Shown here one piece after another: positions 1 through 10,361 of a DNA stretch of 36,869 nucleotides (position 1 is the first letter of the stretch; the number at the start of each line of letters is the position of its first letter). This DNA comes from an uncultured Parvularculaceae bacterium (GTDB taxonomy: Bacteria; Pseudomonadota; Alphaproteobacteria; Caulobacterales; Parvularculaceae), in assembly GCA_938015425.1 (NCBI GenBank), contig CALLPQ010000169.1:1-36869 (forward strand), written 5' to 3'. The translations under genes were made by a program, and so were the position numbers. A model generated the notes under the pieces. It did no database searches. It saw only the letters and a program-made list of their open reading frames with translations, and was not told the origin of the DNA.

Positions 1-71
1 CAATAGTGGCCATAATGACAAGCCTTATAGGCAACAATTGATTTTACCGTTCACTATATGCAATCAGATCA

Positions 72-1394
72 TTATAAAATAAATTTCGATAAGTCCGTAT
101 CGCCCGTAATTTCGCCAAGGCGTTGTGTCACATAATCTGCATCGATGGTAATAGATTGACCAGAGCGATCCGCCGCATCAAAAGAGACTTCTTCAAGAAT
201 TTTTTCCATTATCGTTGCCAATCGGCGTGCTCCGATATTTTCGATACTAGCATTCACTTGGGTTGCCGCGTCCGCAATGGCGTCAATGCCGTTTTCTGAA
301 AATTCCAATGCCAACCCTTCCGTATTTATCAAGGCTGTATATTGTTTTAACAAGCTTGCTTCTGTTTCAATCAGAATACGGCGCATATCATCACGGGAAA
401 GGGCGTCCAATTCTACGCGAATAGGCAAGCGCCCTTGAAGTTCCGGCAACAAATCTGAGGGTTTTGACAAATGAAAAGCACCAGAGGCAATGAATAAGAT
501 ATGGTCGGTTTTTACGGGTCCATATTTCGTGGCAACCGTTGCCCCCTCAATCAAGGGCAAAAGATCGCGCTGCACCCCCTCGCGGGAAACATCGGCGCTG
601 CCCCCACCGGAAGAGGCCCCTCTGGCAATTTTGTCAATTTCATCAAGAAAGACAATGCCGTCATTTTCAACCAGATCCACCGCTTCGCGGGACAGACTGT
701 CTTCATCCAGCAATCCATCAGACTCTTCAGCAATTAAAGGTTGGTATGCATCTTTTATTTTTAATGTCTTTTTCTTGGTGGGGCCGCCAAATCCTTTGCC
801 CATAATATCGGACAGGTTGATCATGCCCATGGACGCGCCGGGCATGCCGGGAATATCAAAACTTGGCATAGAGGCCGCACCCTCTTTGACTTCTATCTCG
901 ATTTCATGGTCATCCAATTCGCCGCTGCGAAGGCGCTCGCGAAATTTTTTCTTTGTGGCCTCACCAGCGTTTTCCCCTGTCAGCGCAGCCAGCACCCGCT
1001 CTTCCGCCAAGGCATGGGCCCGCGCCTTCACCCCTTCACGTTTTTTGTCGCGCACTAAGCCAATAGCAATCTCAACCAAATCCCGAACAATAGAATCAAC
1101 ATCACGGCCAACATATCCAACCTCGGTAAATTTGGTGGCTTCAACTTTTAAAAAAGGAGAACCCGCAAGTTTGGCCAAGCGCCGCGAGATTTCGGTTTTG
1201 CCCACACCCGTGGGTCCAATCATCAAAATATTTTTAGGGGTAATCTCATTGCGCATCTCCCCTTCAACATGACGACGACGCCACCGGTTTCGTAATGCCA
1301 CGGCCACCGCCCGCTTAGCCGCGGTCTGGCCAATAATAAAACGATCAAGTTCGGAAACAATTTCGCGGGGAGAAAAACTGGTCATGGGGGGCAC
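72..1394 (-). CDS. hslU: ATP-dependent protease ATPase subunit HslU (ClpY)
   Basis: ORF translation has [20 protein letters not shown], Walker [10 protein letters not shown], Walker [11 protein letters not shown], and the C-terminal LSKFIL typical of HslU. Confidence 0.97.
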   Translation of the reverse strand: MPPMTSFSPREIVSELDRFIIGQTAAKRAVAVALRNRWRRRHVEGEMRNEITPKNILMIGPTGVGKTEISRRLAKLAGSPFLKVEATKFTEVGYVGRDVDSIVRDLVEIAIGLVRDKKREGVKARAHALAEERVLAALTGENAGEATKKKFRERLRSGELDDHEIEIEVKEGAASMPSFDIPGMPGASMGMINLSDIMGKGFGGPTKKKTLKIKDAYQPLIAEESDGLLDEDSLSREAVDLVENDGIVFLDEIDKIARGASSGGGSADVSREGVQRDLLPLIEGATVATKYGPVKTDHILFIASGAFHLSKPSDLLPELQGRLPIRVELDALSRDDMRRILIETEASLLKQYTALINTEGLALEFSENGIDAIADAATQVNASIENIGARRLATIMEKILEEVSFDAADRSGQSITIDADYVTQRLGEITGDTDLSKFIL

Positions 1395-1545
1395 ACTAAC
1401 TTTAGGAATTCAAGAATAGATTTTAAGACTGATTAGGTAGTGTTATGAACACGGTTTGGCAATGAAAATATTTGCCTAAAAACATATAAGAAGATTTATC
1501 AGAAAATATATTAGCGTTTAAGGAAAACATTAATCCACTTATCGG

Positions 1546-2310
1546 TTAGCGCTTTTTTAAAAATACATAAAACGCCCCTGTGCCGCCATCGCGTGGCTTT
1601 GCACCGCTCACCCTAATAATGTGATCGCGCAAGGGCGCTTGCTCCACCCAATCCAGAAATCTGGATCGTAAAACCCCGCGCGGTGCGCGGTGCATATCCC
1701 CTAAACCTTTATAACAGCTATCTTCTAGCCTATCATCGTGCATTCGGGTTCTTTGGCTCTCGCGGCCTTTACCTGTTATCACCAAAACACATCGCGCCTC
1801 TTGATGACGCGCTAAAGCAATAAAGGCCTGTAGCCTTTGTTGGGCCTCAACTTGTGTGTGTCCATGTAAATCCAAACAAGCATCAATACGCATCCGCCCA
1901 CGGGCGACCCGTCGCTCCATCGCCGGATCCCCTTGGGTAAACACTGAAACGCTTTGCTGCGGCGGATTTGGCAAAATAATTTTAGGCGTATTATGCGCCG
2001 TATACGTGTTGTTTTTATTGATGGATCGTTCGTGATCAGAAAGTTTTGCCGAAACAGAATCCATCGACTGTTTGGACCCTAAAGACTTATCCCGATTATA
2101 AGTTTTAAGCTTTCTTTGTTTCTCGGATGTGGGCCGTATGGTCGGGCTGGCATTTGCTTCCCACGTTGGGGGCGCTGTGCCTGCCATTAATTGCTCCATA
2201 GAAACAGGCTGTTCTATCTTATTTAATTGTGCCACATCTTTTGTTACCAACGCCCACAAGGCCGCTTCCTGTTTGGATAGTTTTCTGGCTGGTTTTTTGC
2301 GCGGTGACAT
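1546..2310 (-). CDS. Smr/MutS2-type domain protein
   Basis: C-terminal DLHGHTQVEAQQRL...VLVITGKGRES...LRDHIIRVSGAKPRDGGTGAFYVFLKK matches the Smr domain. Its start is adjacent to the mltA stop. Confidence 0.9.
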   Translation of the reverse strand: MSPRKKPARKLSKQEAALWALVTKDVAQLNKIEQPVSMEQLMAGTAPPTWEANASPTIRPTSEKQRKLKTYNRDKSLGSKQSMDSVSAKLSDHERSINKNNTYTAHNTPKIILPNPPQQSVSVFTQGDPAMERRVARGRMRIDACLDLHGHTQVEAQQRLQAFIALARHQEARCVLVITGKGRESQRTRMHDDRLEDSCYKGLGDMHRAPRGVLRSRFLDWVEQAPLRDHIIRVSGAKPRDGGTGAFYVFLKKR

Positions 2311-3716
2311 TATCGTGCTACTTCTCTTGGCACTGATGATTGTTGAATTGCCTTCAAAACACGCTTTGCGGCGGCATTCGGGATAAACACCGTCATGGTG
2401 CCCCGCGCCTTCATCACACCCGCTTTAGCTTTGGCTTCATCACCGCTACCCCAATACACATCACCGCGCACTGGCCCGCGGATCGCCCCGCCTGTATCTT
2501 GAATAATCATTAATTGGCGAAGGCTTTGCCCCCCCTCATCGCCTCCAATATCAAGCCAGACAGGGGTTCCCATCGCATGATATCGCCGATCCGCCGCGAG
2601 AGAGCGCCGTGATGTTAATTGCACCCCTTGCGCCCCAAGGGGCCCTAATGAGGGGTCAGGTAAATTATTTAATTTCCTGAAAAACACATAAGAGGCGTTT
2701 TCTTCGCGTAGGTTTTGTGCCTCCTCTTTAGTCGCTTTATCCAACCATTCTCTTATAGTCTGTAAGCTGATCTTGTCACGGGGGATTGCTCCACGCTCTA
2801 ATAATGGTTTGCCAATCGCCGTATATGGGTGACCGTTTTGCGCAGCATAACCCAACCGCACGATCTCATCTTTTTCCAAAATCAATTGACCAGACCCTTG
2901 TATTTGCAAAAACAAAAGGTCGTTTGGATCCATCCAGGCCAATATATCGCTTTTACCGGTTAAGGCCCCCGCATTAATTTCACGGTGATCTTCATAAGGG
3001 TATAAACGCCCCTCCTTTAGCCGCCCCGCAATACGCACACCCGCCAGATTTTCACGGAATTTGCCCAAATCAATCTCTATCAAATCGGGCGGGCGAGCAT
3101 AAACCGGTGCCAAATAAGGATCAGCCCGTTTTGAAGAGGCCTTATAAATAGGCTCAAAATACCCCGTAAATAACCCGTCATCATCGCGCCTGATTGTTTT
3201 AGCGCTAATTTTAGTATCAGTTTCATCACGGTAATGATTAATTATTTTAAAAGGTGTAAATTCATTTTCAAAAAAGGCCTTTGCATCACGCTTATAATCT
3301 TCGCCATCCCCATTAGAGTCTGATTGATAAAGATCATGCAAGGCCTTGCCTCGCGCACAAGGGCCACGCCAATCACCAATGGTGCCGGCGATAGATTGCA
3401 GGTGTTTATTGTGTTTCCCTAAGGCCTCTATGGGATTTGCCGCATTATTATCCGGCTTTTGCATAAGTTTTGCGCAAGAGCGTAAAAACACGGGCAAAGC
3501 CATTGCGTGATCATCTTGTTCCCACCCTGATAAAGCCGCAAAACTGGACGGGGATAAATCAAAATGCGGTTCTCCCAGATTGTCAGCAGATTGTGTCGAT
3601 TGACCATCACCAGATTGACCACCACCAAAGGGTAATAAAATCACCATGACACTGAATAGGAACGTCACAGCCAGAAAAGCAAAAAGATAAATACGCGCTT
3701 CTCGGCTCAAACCCAT
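2310..3716 (-). CDS. mltA: Membrane-bound lytic murein transglycosylase A
   Basis: Single N-terminal TM segment, then FTGYFEP, ILAWMDPNDLLFLQIQGSGQ and QDTGGAIRGPVRGDVYWGSGDEA, typical of the MltA/3D domain. ORF is open to 3755, but the MGLSREARIYLF start at 3716 is more plausible. Confidence 0.93.
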   Translation of the reverse strand: MGLSREARIYLFAFLAVTFLFSVMVILLPFGGGQSGDGQSTQSADNLGEPHFDLSPSSFAALSGWEQDDHAMALPVFLRSCAKLMQKPDNNAANPIEALGKHNKHLQSIAGTIGDWRGPCARGKALHDLYQSDSNGDGEDYKRDAKAFFENEFTPFKIINHYRDETDTKISAKTIRRDDDGLFTGYFEPIYKASSKRADPYLAPVYARPPDLIEIDLGKFRENLAGVRIAGRLKEGRLYPYEDHREINAGALTGKSDILAWMDPNDLLFLQIQGSGQLILEKDEIVRLGYAAQNGHPYTAIGKPLLERGAIPRDKISLQTIREWLDKATKEEAQNLREENASYVFFRKLNNLPDPSLGPLGAQGVQLTSRRSLAADRRYHAMGTPVWLDIGGDEGGQSLRQLMIIQDTGGAIRGPVRGDVYWGSGDEAKAKAGVMKARGTMTVFIPNAAAKRVLKAIQQSSVPREVAR

Positions 3717-3796
3717 CTTTAATCTCCGATCGTAAGCGTGACATTTCAGGGTCACACTTGAATTACAGGGTCGGGGTTACAGTCTGCATAAAGATT

Positions 3797-4486
3797 TTAG
3801 GTGGCGCTACCCGTTGCCACTAATAACCAGTTCGGGTCATTATTATTACGCTTACGTGTAAAGGTCCAACGATCCCGCACTAAATCAATCCGGTTCGGGT
3901 CCCCGTCGACAACATTCCCCTCACCATCTTTTGTCACACGTACCTGATCGGAAACAAAATCCGTTACAGCTGTCATTTTGTCTTCACTAATGCTTGCACT
4001 GACAATTTTGGCGCTCTCGATACCGACAAATTTCATATCAATCGTTTGGTTATCGGTTTGGCGTTGTTCGATGGCGGCTTTCAAGGAGCTCAGAACGTTT
4101 TTACCCACATAGTCTTTGATGTCCTTTGTTTCCCCTTTGGCGAAAGCTTCCACAATCATTTCATACGCGTATTTAGCGCCTTCCAAAAACGCCGCCTCAT
4201 CAAAATTGGGATCAGCTTCCAATAATGGTTTTGCTTCATCAGAGGTTTTACGCACTGTTAAAGGCACCACATTATCGGTAAAAGATTTTTCGGTTGTCTT
4301 ATCCTCTTTCCCCGCAGGGGCATCCGCCTTTTTAAGGCCGCCCGTCAATGTACGGCGCAGCGCATCCAGATCGGAGACATTATCCGACTTACTATCACCC
4401 TCACCAGAATTATCACCCAAGGTGGTATAAAGTTTAAAGATAAAAAAGGCCGCTATACAGGCAAAAATGAGGATAACAGGGTCCAT
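3797..4486 (-). CDS. Tim44/TimA-like domain membrane-anchored protein
   Basis: N-terminal TM MDPVILIFACIAAFFIFKLYTTLG; FDEAAFLEGAKYAYEMIVEAFAKGE resembles bacterial Tim44-like domains. Position divergent from fxsA/secB matches common alphaproteobacterial order. Confidence 0.87.
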   Translation of the reverse strand: MDPVILIFACIAAFFIFKLYTTLGDNSGEGDSKSDNVSDLDALRRTLTGGLKKADAPAGKEDKTTEKSFTDNVVPLTVRKTSDEAKPLLEADPNFDEAAFLEGAKYAYEMIVEAFAKGETKDIKDYVGKNVLSSLKAAIEQRQTDNQTIDMKFVGIESAKIVSASISEDKMTAVTDFVSDQVRVTKDGEGNVVDGDPNRIDLVRDRWTFTRKRNNNDPNWLLVATGSAT

Positions 4487-4720
4487 ATCGGTTTAAGCGC
4501 TTTCGTAAAAATTTCACGTTCCGGATAGAATGAAACGAATAGACAAAACAGAGCAAAATAGGAAGTCACAATAGCTTGGCCAAAAACCTTAACAGAAATA
4601 TCGGCAGAATTTTCAAAAGTTTTTCCGGTGTTTACCTAGTGCGTTTTCACAATTTAAAGCCTATGATAGTCTGAATGTCCTTTATATATGATGTATTATC
4701 ACGAAATGACCAGATGAATC

Positions 4721-5119
4721 ATGCTCCTTTTTTTAATTCTTTTATTTATTATTGCCCCGATCGCTGAAATCTTTGTGCTTTTAGCCGCGGGTGACGCTTT
4801 TGGGATATGGCCAGTGGTGGGGGCATGCATCTTCACGGCAGTTCTGGGCGGCATTTTGCTTAAATCCCAAGGGGCGGCGGCTTTGTTAAAAGCACAAAGA
4901 ACCATCCGCGAGGGAAAAGTGCCGGTCGAGTCGGTGGTGGATGGGGTATTACTGGCCATTAGTGCCCCCTTTTTGATGACCCCGGGGTTCTTAACCGACA
5001 TTGTCGGGTTTTCTTTGCTGGTGCCCCCTGTTCGCCAATGGATTGGGCGATATGCCTTACGGCGCTTAAAGCAAAAAATTGATAAAGGGGAAGCGCAAAT
5101 CCACATTCATCGTCCATAA
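4721..5119 (+). CDS. fxsA: FxsA family membrane protein
   Basis: ATG start; APIAEIFVLL, LLKSQGAAALL and TPGFLTDIVGFSLLVPPVR are FxsA hallmarks. Confidence 0.92.
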   Translation: MLLFLILLFIIAPIAEIFVLLAAGDAFGIWPVVGACIFTAVLGGILLKSQGAAALLKAQRTIREGKVPVESVVDGVLLAISAPFLMTPGFLTDIVGFSLLVPPVRQWIGRYALRRLKQKIDKGEAQIHIHRP

Positions 5120-5247
5120 AATTATCATCTAACACCAAACCAAATTGTCTTATTCAAGTTGGTTTATGGTTGCAGGGGACTCGCGGCGCGTGTAAGAGGT
5201 GAGGCTAATTAGGGAACCAACAAATTTTAAAACAGCGGTGATGATCA

Positions 5248-5751
5248 ATGTCAGAAACTCCACAAAATGGTGATGCAAATAATAACCCTCAAGAAGAGGG
5301 GGCAATCATGCGGGTTGTCACCCAATATTTAAAAGACCTTTCGTTTGAAAGCCCGAATTCTCCCGCGGTTTTTGGTGAATTATCCACCCCCCCTAAAATT
5401 GAGGTCAATGTTGATGTAAGCGCCCATGGCTTGGGCCAAGACCATTACGAGGTGGAGCTTTCTGTTTCTGCACGAGCAGACCATGAAAACAAATCTGTAT
5501 TCGTCGCCGAAAGTACCTATGCCGGTGTGTTTTTATTACAGGGTATTCCGGAAGAACATCTAGAAGCCGTTATGGTGGTAGAATGCCCCCGGCTTTTATT
5601 CCCGTTTTTACGCCAAATTCTGGCCGATGCTACCCGCAATGGAAATTTCCCGCCCTTAATGCTGGAACCCATTGATTTTATGCGCATTTATGAAAACCGC
5701 CAAAATGCTGAAGGTCAGTCCATCCAAGCTGATAATGTTGGAAACGCATAA
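5248..5751 (+). CDS. secB: Protein-export chaperone SecB
   Basis: VTQYLKDLSFESPNSP, VFVAESTYAGVF and VECPRLLFPFLRQILADATRNGNFPPLMLEPIDF match SecB. Confidence 0.97.
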   Translation: MSETPQNGDANNNPQEEGAIMRVVTQYLKDLSFESPNSPAVFGELSTPPKIEVNVDVSAHGLGQDHYEVELSVSARADHENKSVFVAESTYAGVFLLQGIPEEHLEAVMVVECPRLLFPFLRQILADATRNGNFPPLMLEPIDFMRIYENRQNAEGQSIQADNVGNA

Positions 5752-5927
5752 ACATCAATACCCCATTTGATCAGAAGGTTAAGAAGCTGATAAGTCCAGC
5801 AAAGGTGCCATGACAGTATACTAGCTGGGATAAAAGGCCGCGCTTTACAGCGTTTTAAGGATATTGCATTACCTGCAAGACAGGGCTAAAACCCCGCCAA
5901 TTCACTCGTAAATAATTGAGGCCCCTA

Positions 5928-6542
5928 ATGAACGACCCACTCTATGGAAATAAAATTGCCAGCGCTATTCTTGCGTCATTGCTATTGATTTTTGGTCTGC
6001 CTCTATTAGGCGATAGTTTTTTTGGCGGTCATGGGGGTGGTCACCACGGTGATGATCATGGTCATCCCTTCCCCCAGCTTCCCATTGAAGTTCAAGTTGC
6101 CCAAGCCGCCACAGCCCCCGAACCAGAAATTCCCCTTGGCAATATGATGGAGGAAATGACTCCTAGCCAAGGCGAGCGGGCAGCAGCCGCTTGTAAATCT
6201 TGCCATACATTTGAAAAAGGTGGTGCCCATCGGGCGGGGCCAAATTTATGGGATATTGTCAATCGCCCCGTAGGCGGAGCATCGGATTATACCTCCTATA
6301 GCGGCGCTTTAAAAGATGATGGCGGAGTTTGGTCTTTTGAACGGCTAGACGGGTTTTTAAAGAACTCGAAAACATACCTTCCTGGTACTGCTATGGCCCA
6401 AAAGGTCCGTAAAGATGATAAACGCGCTTCTATTCTTGTTTATCTTTCAACGCTTTCGGATAATCCAGCTCCGTTTCCCGAAGCCATTGCCATTGATTTA
6501 ATTGATGAAGATTCGCACGGTGATGAAGAAGAAGCCCACTAA
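5928..6542 (+). CDS. Membrane-anchored class I c-type cytochrome
   Basis: N-terminal TM anchor, CKSCH heme motif (AAACKSCHTFEKGGAHRAGPNLWDIV), distal YLPGTAMAQKV with Met ligand candidate. ATG at 5928 chosen over the TTG at 5916. Confidence 0.92.
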   Translation: MNDPLYGNKIASAILASLLLIFGLPLLGDSFFGGHGGGHHGDDHGHPFPQLPIEVQVAQAATAPEPEIPLGNMMEEMTPSQGERAAAACKSCHTFEKGGAHRAGPNLWDIVNRPVGGASDYTSYSGALKDDGGVWSFERLDGFLKNSKTYLPGTAMAQKVRKDDKRASILVYLSTLSDNPAPFPEAIAIDLIDEDSHGDEEEAH

Positions 6543-6605
6543 CGAGGCGCACCAAATATTACAATTCGGGAAACGCATATTAGTTTAATATGCTCCGCAT
6601 GCGAT

Positions 6606-6965
6606 CTACTCAACTATTTCCAATACATTTTCCAGGGGTCTGCCTATGGCGGCCCTTTTGCCCTTAACCACAACGATTGGGCGCTCTAGAAGTTTTGGGT
6701 TTTCATGGATTGCCTTGACCAAAGCGGCATCGCTCAGGCTTTCATCCCCAAGATTCAACTGTTTGTAAGCCTCTTCTCCCTTGCGCATAATTGCACGGGG
6801 GCCAACGTCAAGCAGTGTAAGGATCGTTTTAATTTCCTTCACACTCGGGGGCTTTTCCAGATAGAGGATAATCTCCGGCTTTATGCCGCGCTCTTCCAAC
6901 GCCCCAAGGGTCGCGCGCGATTTGCTGCACCGGGGGTTGTGATAGATTTTAGTGGTGTCGCTCAT
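6606..6965 (-). CDS. ArsC/Spx-like family protein (arsenate reductase-like)
   Basis: MSDTTKIYHNPRCSKSRATLGALEERG and RPIVVVKGKRAAIGRPLENV typical of the ArsC/YfgD family. ORF is open to 6980. Confidence 0.9.
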   Translation of the reverse strand: MSDTTKIYHNPRCSKSRATLGALEERGIKPEIILYLEKPPSVKEIKTILTLLDVGPRAIMRKGEEAYKQLNLGDESLSDAALVKAIHENPKLLERPIVVVKGKRAAIGRPLENVLEIVE

Positions 6966-7063
6966 CTCCAACTCCTTCATTATCGCAACATGATTGACGC
7001 AATCCCGCTAACGCATAAGACCTAGCGCGTTAACCCGATGATGGCAGATCAACATTTTGCACT

Positions 7064-7753
7064 TTATAAAGCCAGGCGATAGCCACCGCTTTCAGTCACC
7101 AAAATACTGGCATTTGAGGGATCTGGTTCGATTTTTTGACGTAAACGATAAACATGGGTTTCAAGAGTGTGGGTCGTGACACCGGAATTATAGCCCCAGA
7201 CCTCATCCAGCAAAATATCACGGCTTACTGCTTTTCCGCCCGCACGATAGAGAAATTTCAAAATGGAAGTTTCTTTTTCCGTGAGGCGAATTTTTTTATC
7301 GTCAGAGGTTACGAGCATTTTTACGGCAGGGCGGAACTCATAAGGGCCGACTTTAAAGACCGCATCCTCACTTTGTTCATGACTGCGTAAGTGGGCCCGC
7401 ACACGGGCCAATAAAACGACAAATTTAAAGGGCTTAGTCACATAGTCATTTGCACCCGCATCAAGACCCAAAATCGTATCGGCCTCGCTATCCGCCCCCG
7501 TAAGCATAATAATGGGTGATTTAAATCCGTTTTTACGCATCACACGGCAAGCCTCACGGCCATCCATATCGGGCAGGCCCACATCAAGGAGCATCAAATC
7601 GATATGCGCTTCTTTCTTAACCCACTCAATGGCTTCTTGGCCATTTGCTGCGCAATCAATCGAGAATTCATCATTCATCTTAAATTGATCAAGTAATGTC
7701 TCTCGTAATAATTCGTCGTCATCAACCAACAAGATGCGTTTTGTCCGTGCCAT
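7064..7753 (-). CDS. OmpR/PhoB-family response regulator (CenR-like)
   Basis: Receiver domain ILLVDDDE...LMLLDVGLPDMDG...KPF, then winged helix ETSILKFLYRAGGKAVSRDILLDEVWGYNSGVTTHTLETHVYRLRQKIEPDPSN...GGYRLAL. Confidence 0.93.
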   Translation of the reverse strand: MARTKRILLVDDDELLRETLLDQFKMNDEFSIDCAANGQEAIEWVKKEAHIDLMLLDVGLPDMDGREACRVMRKNGFKSPIIMLTGADSEADTILGLDAGANDYVTKPFKFVVLLARVRAHLRSHEQSEDAVFKVGPYEFRPAVKMLVTSDDKKIRLTEKETSILKFLYRAGGKAVSRDILLDEVWGYNSGVTTHTLETHVYRLRQKIEPDPSNASILVTESGGYRLAL

Positions 7754-7962
7754 AAATTCCTATGCCTTTTAATATTTCGTGATTGTTATATCGGTGTTTT
7801 TTAAAAAGTATCTAGTGTTATATTCATCAACACAATTCAGTCAGATAAATAAGGCCGTAAACCAAAAAGCGCAAGGTACACACTACCTTAATTGCCATAA
7901 CCCAGTCATCAACTTGATCATCACTTTGCTTGAAAAAAGCGTGAACGCGAAAGCTATACACT

Positions 7963-8493
7963 ATGCCCGTTTATCATCTTATCGTTCATTATATGGATAA
8001 TATTCCTTATCTGAAGATAACTCACCCCGATCATCGGGACCAAAACATTCGCTGTGCCCTTGGCCCAAACGGGATGACTCATATAAAAAGGGAGGGAGAT
8101 GGAGCCACTCCTATCGGGCGCTTTGACCTTAGACAGGTTTATTATCGGGCTGATAAAATATCCAAGCCCAAAACAGCCCTACCCTGCATTCCTATTAACC
8201 CGAATGATGGATGGTGCGACGACCCCAAAGATCAAAACTATAATAAAGCCGTGGCCCTACCTTATCCAGCAAGTGCAGAATCCATGTGGCGCAATGACCA
8301 TCTCTACGATATTTGCGTGATCCTTGGCCATAATGATAACCCGCCCATAAAAGGGGCCGGTAGTGCTATCTTTTTTCACCTAGCTCATGATGACTATCGT
8401 CCTACCGAAGGGTGTGTAGCCATCCTTGAACAGGATATGCGCCAGATTTTGCAGTTTTGCTCAATCGGGTCCTGTATTGAGATTGATGACTGA
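7963..8493 (+). CDS. L,D-transpeptidase (YkuD-type) family protein
   Basis: GDGATPIGRFDLR near the N-terminus and catalytic-like FFHLAHDDYRPTEGCVAI. Confidence 0.85.
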   Translation: MPVYHLIVHYMDNIPYLKITHPDHRDQNIRCALGPNGMTHIKREGDGATPIGRFDLRQVYYRADKISKPKTALPCIPINPNDGWCDDPKDQNYNKAVALPYPASAESMWRNDHLYDICVILGHNDNPPIKGAGSAIFFHLAHDDYRPTEGCVAILEQDMRQILQFCSIGSCIEIDD

Positions 8494-8613
8494 CCAAAAC
8501 CCGGATAAGCGATATTAGTATTAGATAATTCAGATGGGAGATTTATCAAGCGGAACAAACACATATTGGCCATACCTAGATTGCGTACCGAGCAAGCAGC
8601 CATTAAACTCCGC

Positions 8614-9324
8614 CTACCCTCTTGCCCCAAAAATGGCACTACCAATACGGACATGGCTAGCGCCTAATTTAGCGGCTATTTTATAATCGGCGCTCATTCC
8701 CATGCTGATCGTTTGCAATCCATAACGGTTGGCCAATTTATGCAGTAACGCAAAATGGGGTGCGGGGGCTTCATGTATGGGGGGGATACACATCATGCCC
8801 GCAATTGTCAGGCCATACTCGCTTTGGCATTGCCCCATAAACCTATCAACATCTTCGGGAAGTATGCCCGCTTTTTGCGGCTCCGCCCCCGTATTAATCT
8901 GCACCAATAAAACGGGATTACGGCCCTGTTTTTGAATTTCATCGCCGATGACCCGCGCCAATTTGGGGCGGTCTAGGGTTTCTATAACATCAAAAAGGGC
9001 AACAGCCTCTTTAGCCTTGTTTGATTGTAACGGGCCAATAAGGTGTAATTTTATGCCAGCATATTTATCTTTCAAGGACGGCCACTTCTCCATTGCCTCT
9101 TGGACACGGTTTTCACCAAAGGTTCGATGACCCGCTTCTAGGGCTGGCAAAATCGTTTCCACCTTATGTTTTTTACTAACAGCGGTAATCGTTACCCCAC
9201 CCCCGCGACCAGCAACCTTACATGCTTTGGTCAATTCTGCGGAAATACACTCAAGCGCTTGAGCGGGACCTAACAAAGGGTTAGAGCCGGAGGGGTTTTT
9301 GGGGGCTGGATTAATCTTCGACAT
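8614..9324 (-). CDS. yggS: YggS/PROSC family PLP-binding homeostasis protein
   Basis: VSKKHKVETI, FGENRVQEAMEKW, LHLIGPLQSNKAKEAV and SMGMSADYKIAAKLGASHVRIGSAIFGAR are diagnostic. Confidence 0.95.
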   Translation of the reverse strand: MSKINPAPKNPSGSNPLLGPAQALECISAELTKACKVAGRGGGVTITAVSKKHKVETILPALEAGHRTFGENRVQEAMEKWPSLKDKYAGIKLHLIGPLQSNKAKEAVALFDVIETLDRPKLARVIGDEIQKQGRNPVLLVQINTGAEPQKAGILPEDVDRFMGQCQSEYGLTIAGMMCIPPIHEAPAPHFALLHKLANRYGLQTISMGMSADYKIAAKLGASHVRIGSAIFGARG

Positions 9325-9491
9325 AAGTAGACCAATAAATTATTAACAGTTTAAAGCCAGCCAAGTTAAGTCAGGGAAGCCTATTTACATAGAGGGTCGC
9401 CCATTTGTATAGAACAGGCCGAGTATAAGACAAGACATATCGGATCAATCGAGGAACACAAGATGGCCCAAAAACTCATGTTAGCAGCGTC

Positions 9492-10190
9492 ATGACAGAT
9501 AGTCTCAAGAATGTTCCCATAAACAAAAATGGCCATTTCAATCCCCCTTTGAAAAGCCCTGAATATTTGCTTAATCTACAATTAGCCGCCCAGAAACTAG
9601 CCCAATCTTGTTCATTAGAAGGGCCCGGTTTTTCACTGATAATGATGACCGATCTAGAGACGGTTAAAGACCCTCTATCCGTTATAAAAGCCTTACCATC
9701 TGGTTCTGCGGTACTATTTAGAGATTATTTCGCCTACAAAAGGATCCTTATAGCAAAAGAACTATGCTCGATATCCAAACAGCAAAAACACCCCTTTATT
9801 GTTGCAGGTGATATTAGCCTTGCACGCCAAGTCAGAGCGGATGGTCTTCACCTTCCCTCTCATTTAATTGCTAAAAAAGGGTATTGGCAAGACTTTAACG
9901 GCTTTATTAGCGCGGCTTGCCACACCATCGGGGAAGTCCGTCAAGCTTGTGATAATGGGGTGGATTTCATCCTTCTCTCCCCCCTCTTTCCAACCGCCTC
10001 CCACAAGGGTGAACCTTCTCTCGGACCTAGGCAGTTTTCAGCCCTTGCCGCCGCCTCCAACGTGCCCGTCTTCGCCTTAGGGGGCATTGGGCCCCAAACC
10101 CTAAATCGATTATCAGAGATTAGCGGGAAGAATATTGCCGGGTTCGCTGCCATTTCAGCTTTCAAGGGCCCTACATCACCAACCCGATAA
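9492..10190 (+). CDS. Thiamine phosphate synthase-like (ThiE/TenI fold) protein
   Basis: ADGLHLPSH, ISAACHTIGEVRQACDNGVDFILLSPLFPTASHKGEPSLGPRQF and VFALGGIG follow the TMP synthase pattern. The N-terminal part is divergent. Confidence 0.82.
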   Translation: MTDSLKNVPINKNGHFNPPLKSPEYLLNLQLAAQKLAQSCSLEGPGFSLIMMTDLETVKDPLSVIKALPSGSAVLFRDYFAYKRILIAKELCSISKQQKHPFIVAGDISLARQVRADGLHLPSHLIAKKGYWQDFNGFISAACHTIGEVRQACDNGVDFILLSPLFPTASHKGEPSLGPRQFSALAAASNVPVFALGGIGPQTLNRLSEISGKNIAGFAAISAFKGPTSPTR

Positions 10191-10361
10191 TTTAGTCTAA
10201 TCAATCCTTGTTATTAGCCTTTTGGGCACGGTTTATTGGCCCATCAGGGCAAAATTACCAATCTGTTAACCATAATCAGTTTAGATAATGGCAATCCCCT
10301 GAAACAAGGTGTTCACACACCAACAGGGTAAAATTGGATAAAGCAGGAAAGTTGACTGGTC

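Noticed and set aside
490-1272. 260-aa plus-strand ORF opposite hslU
   Set aside because: Antisense shadow of the hslU coding sequence; low-complexity Ser/Arg/Pro content, no domain.
4699-5106. 135-aa minus-strand ORF opposite fxsA
   Set aside because: Antisense to a clearly recognised FxsA gene; no recognisable product.
6575-6593. Inverted repeat GCATATTA-GTT-TAATATGC between the cytochrome and ArsC-like genes
   Set aside because: Could be a weak bidirectional terminator between convergent genes, but AT-rich stem and no T-run; too weak to call.
7963-8493. TEGC rather than S(H)GC around the L,D-transpeptidase catalytic Cys
   Set aside because: The TEGC variant is, as far as I recall, common in a known YkuD subgroup, so not treated as novel.
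8494-8613. Short gap between L,D-transpeptidase and yggS with a minus-strand ORF (8394..8654)
   Set aside because: ORF overlaps both confident genes and has no protein-like features; treated as intergenic.
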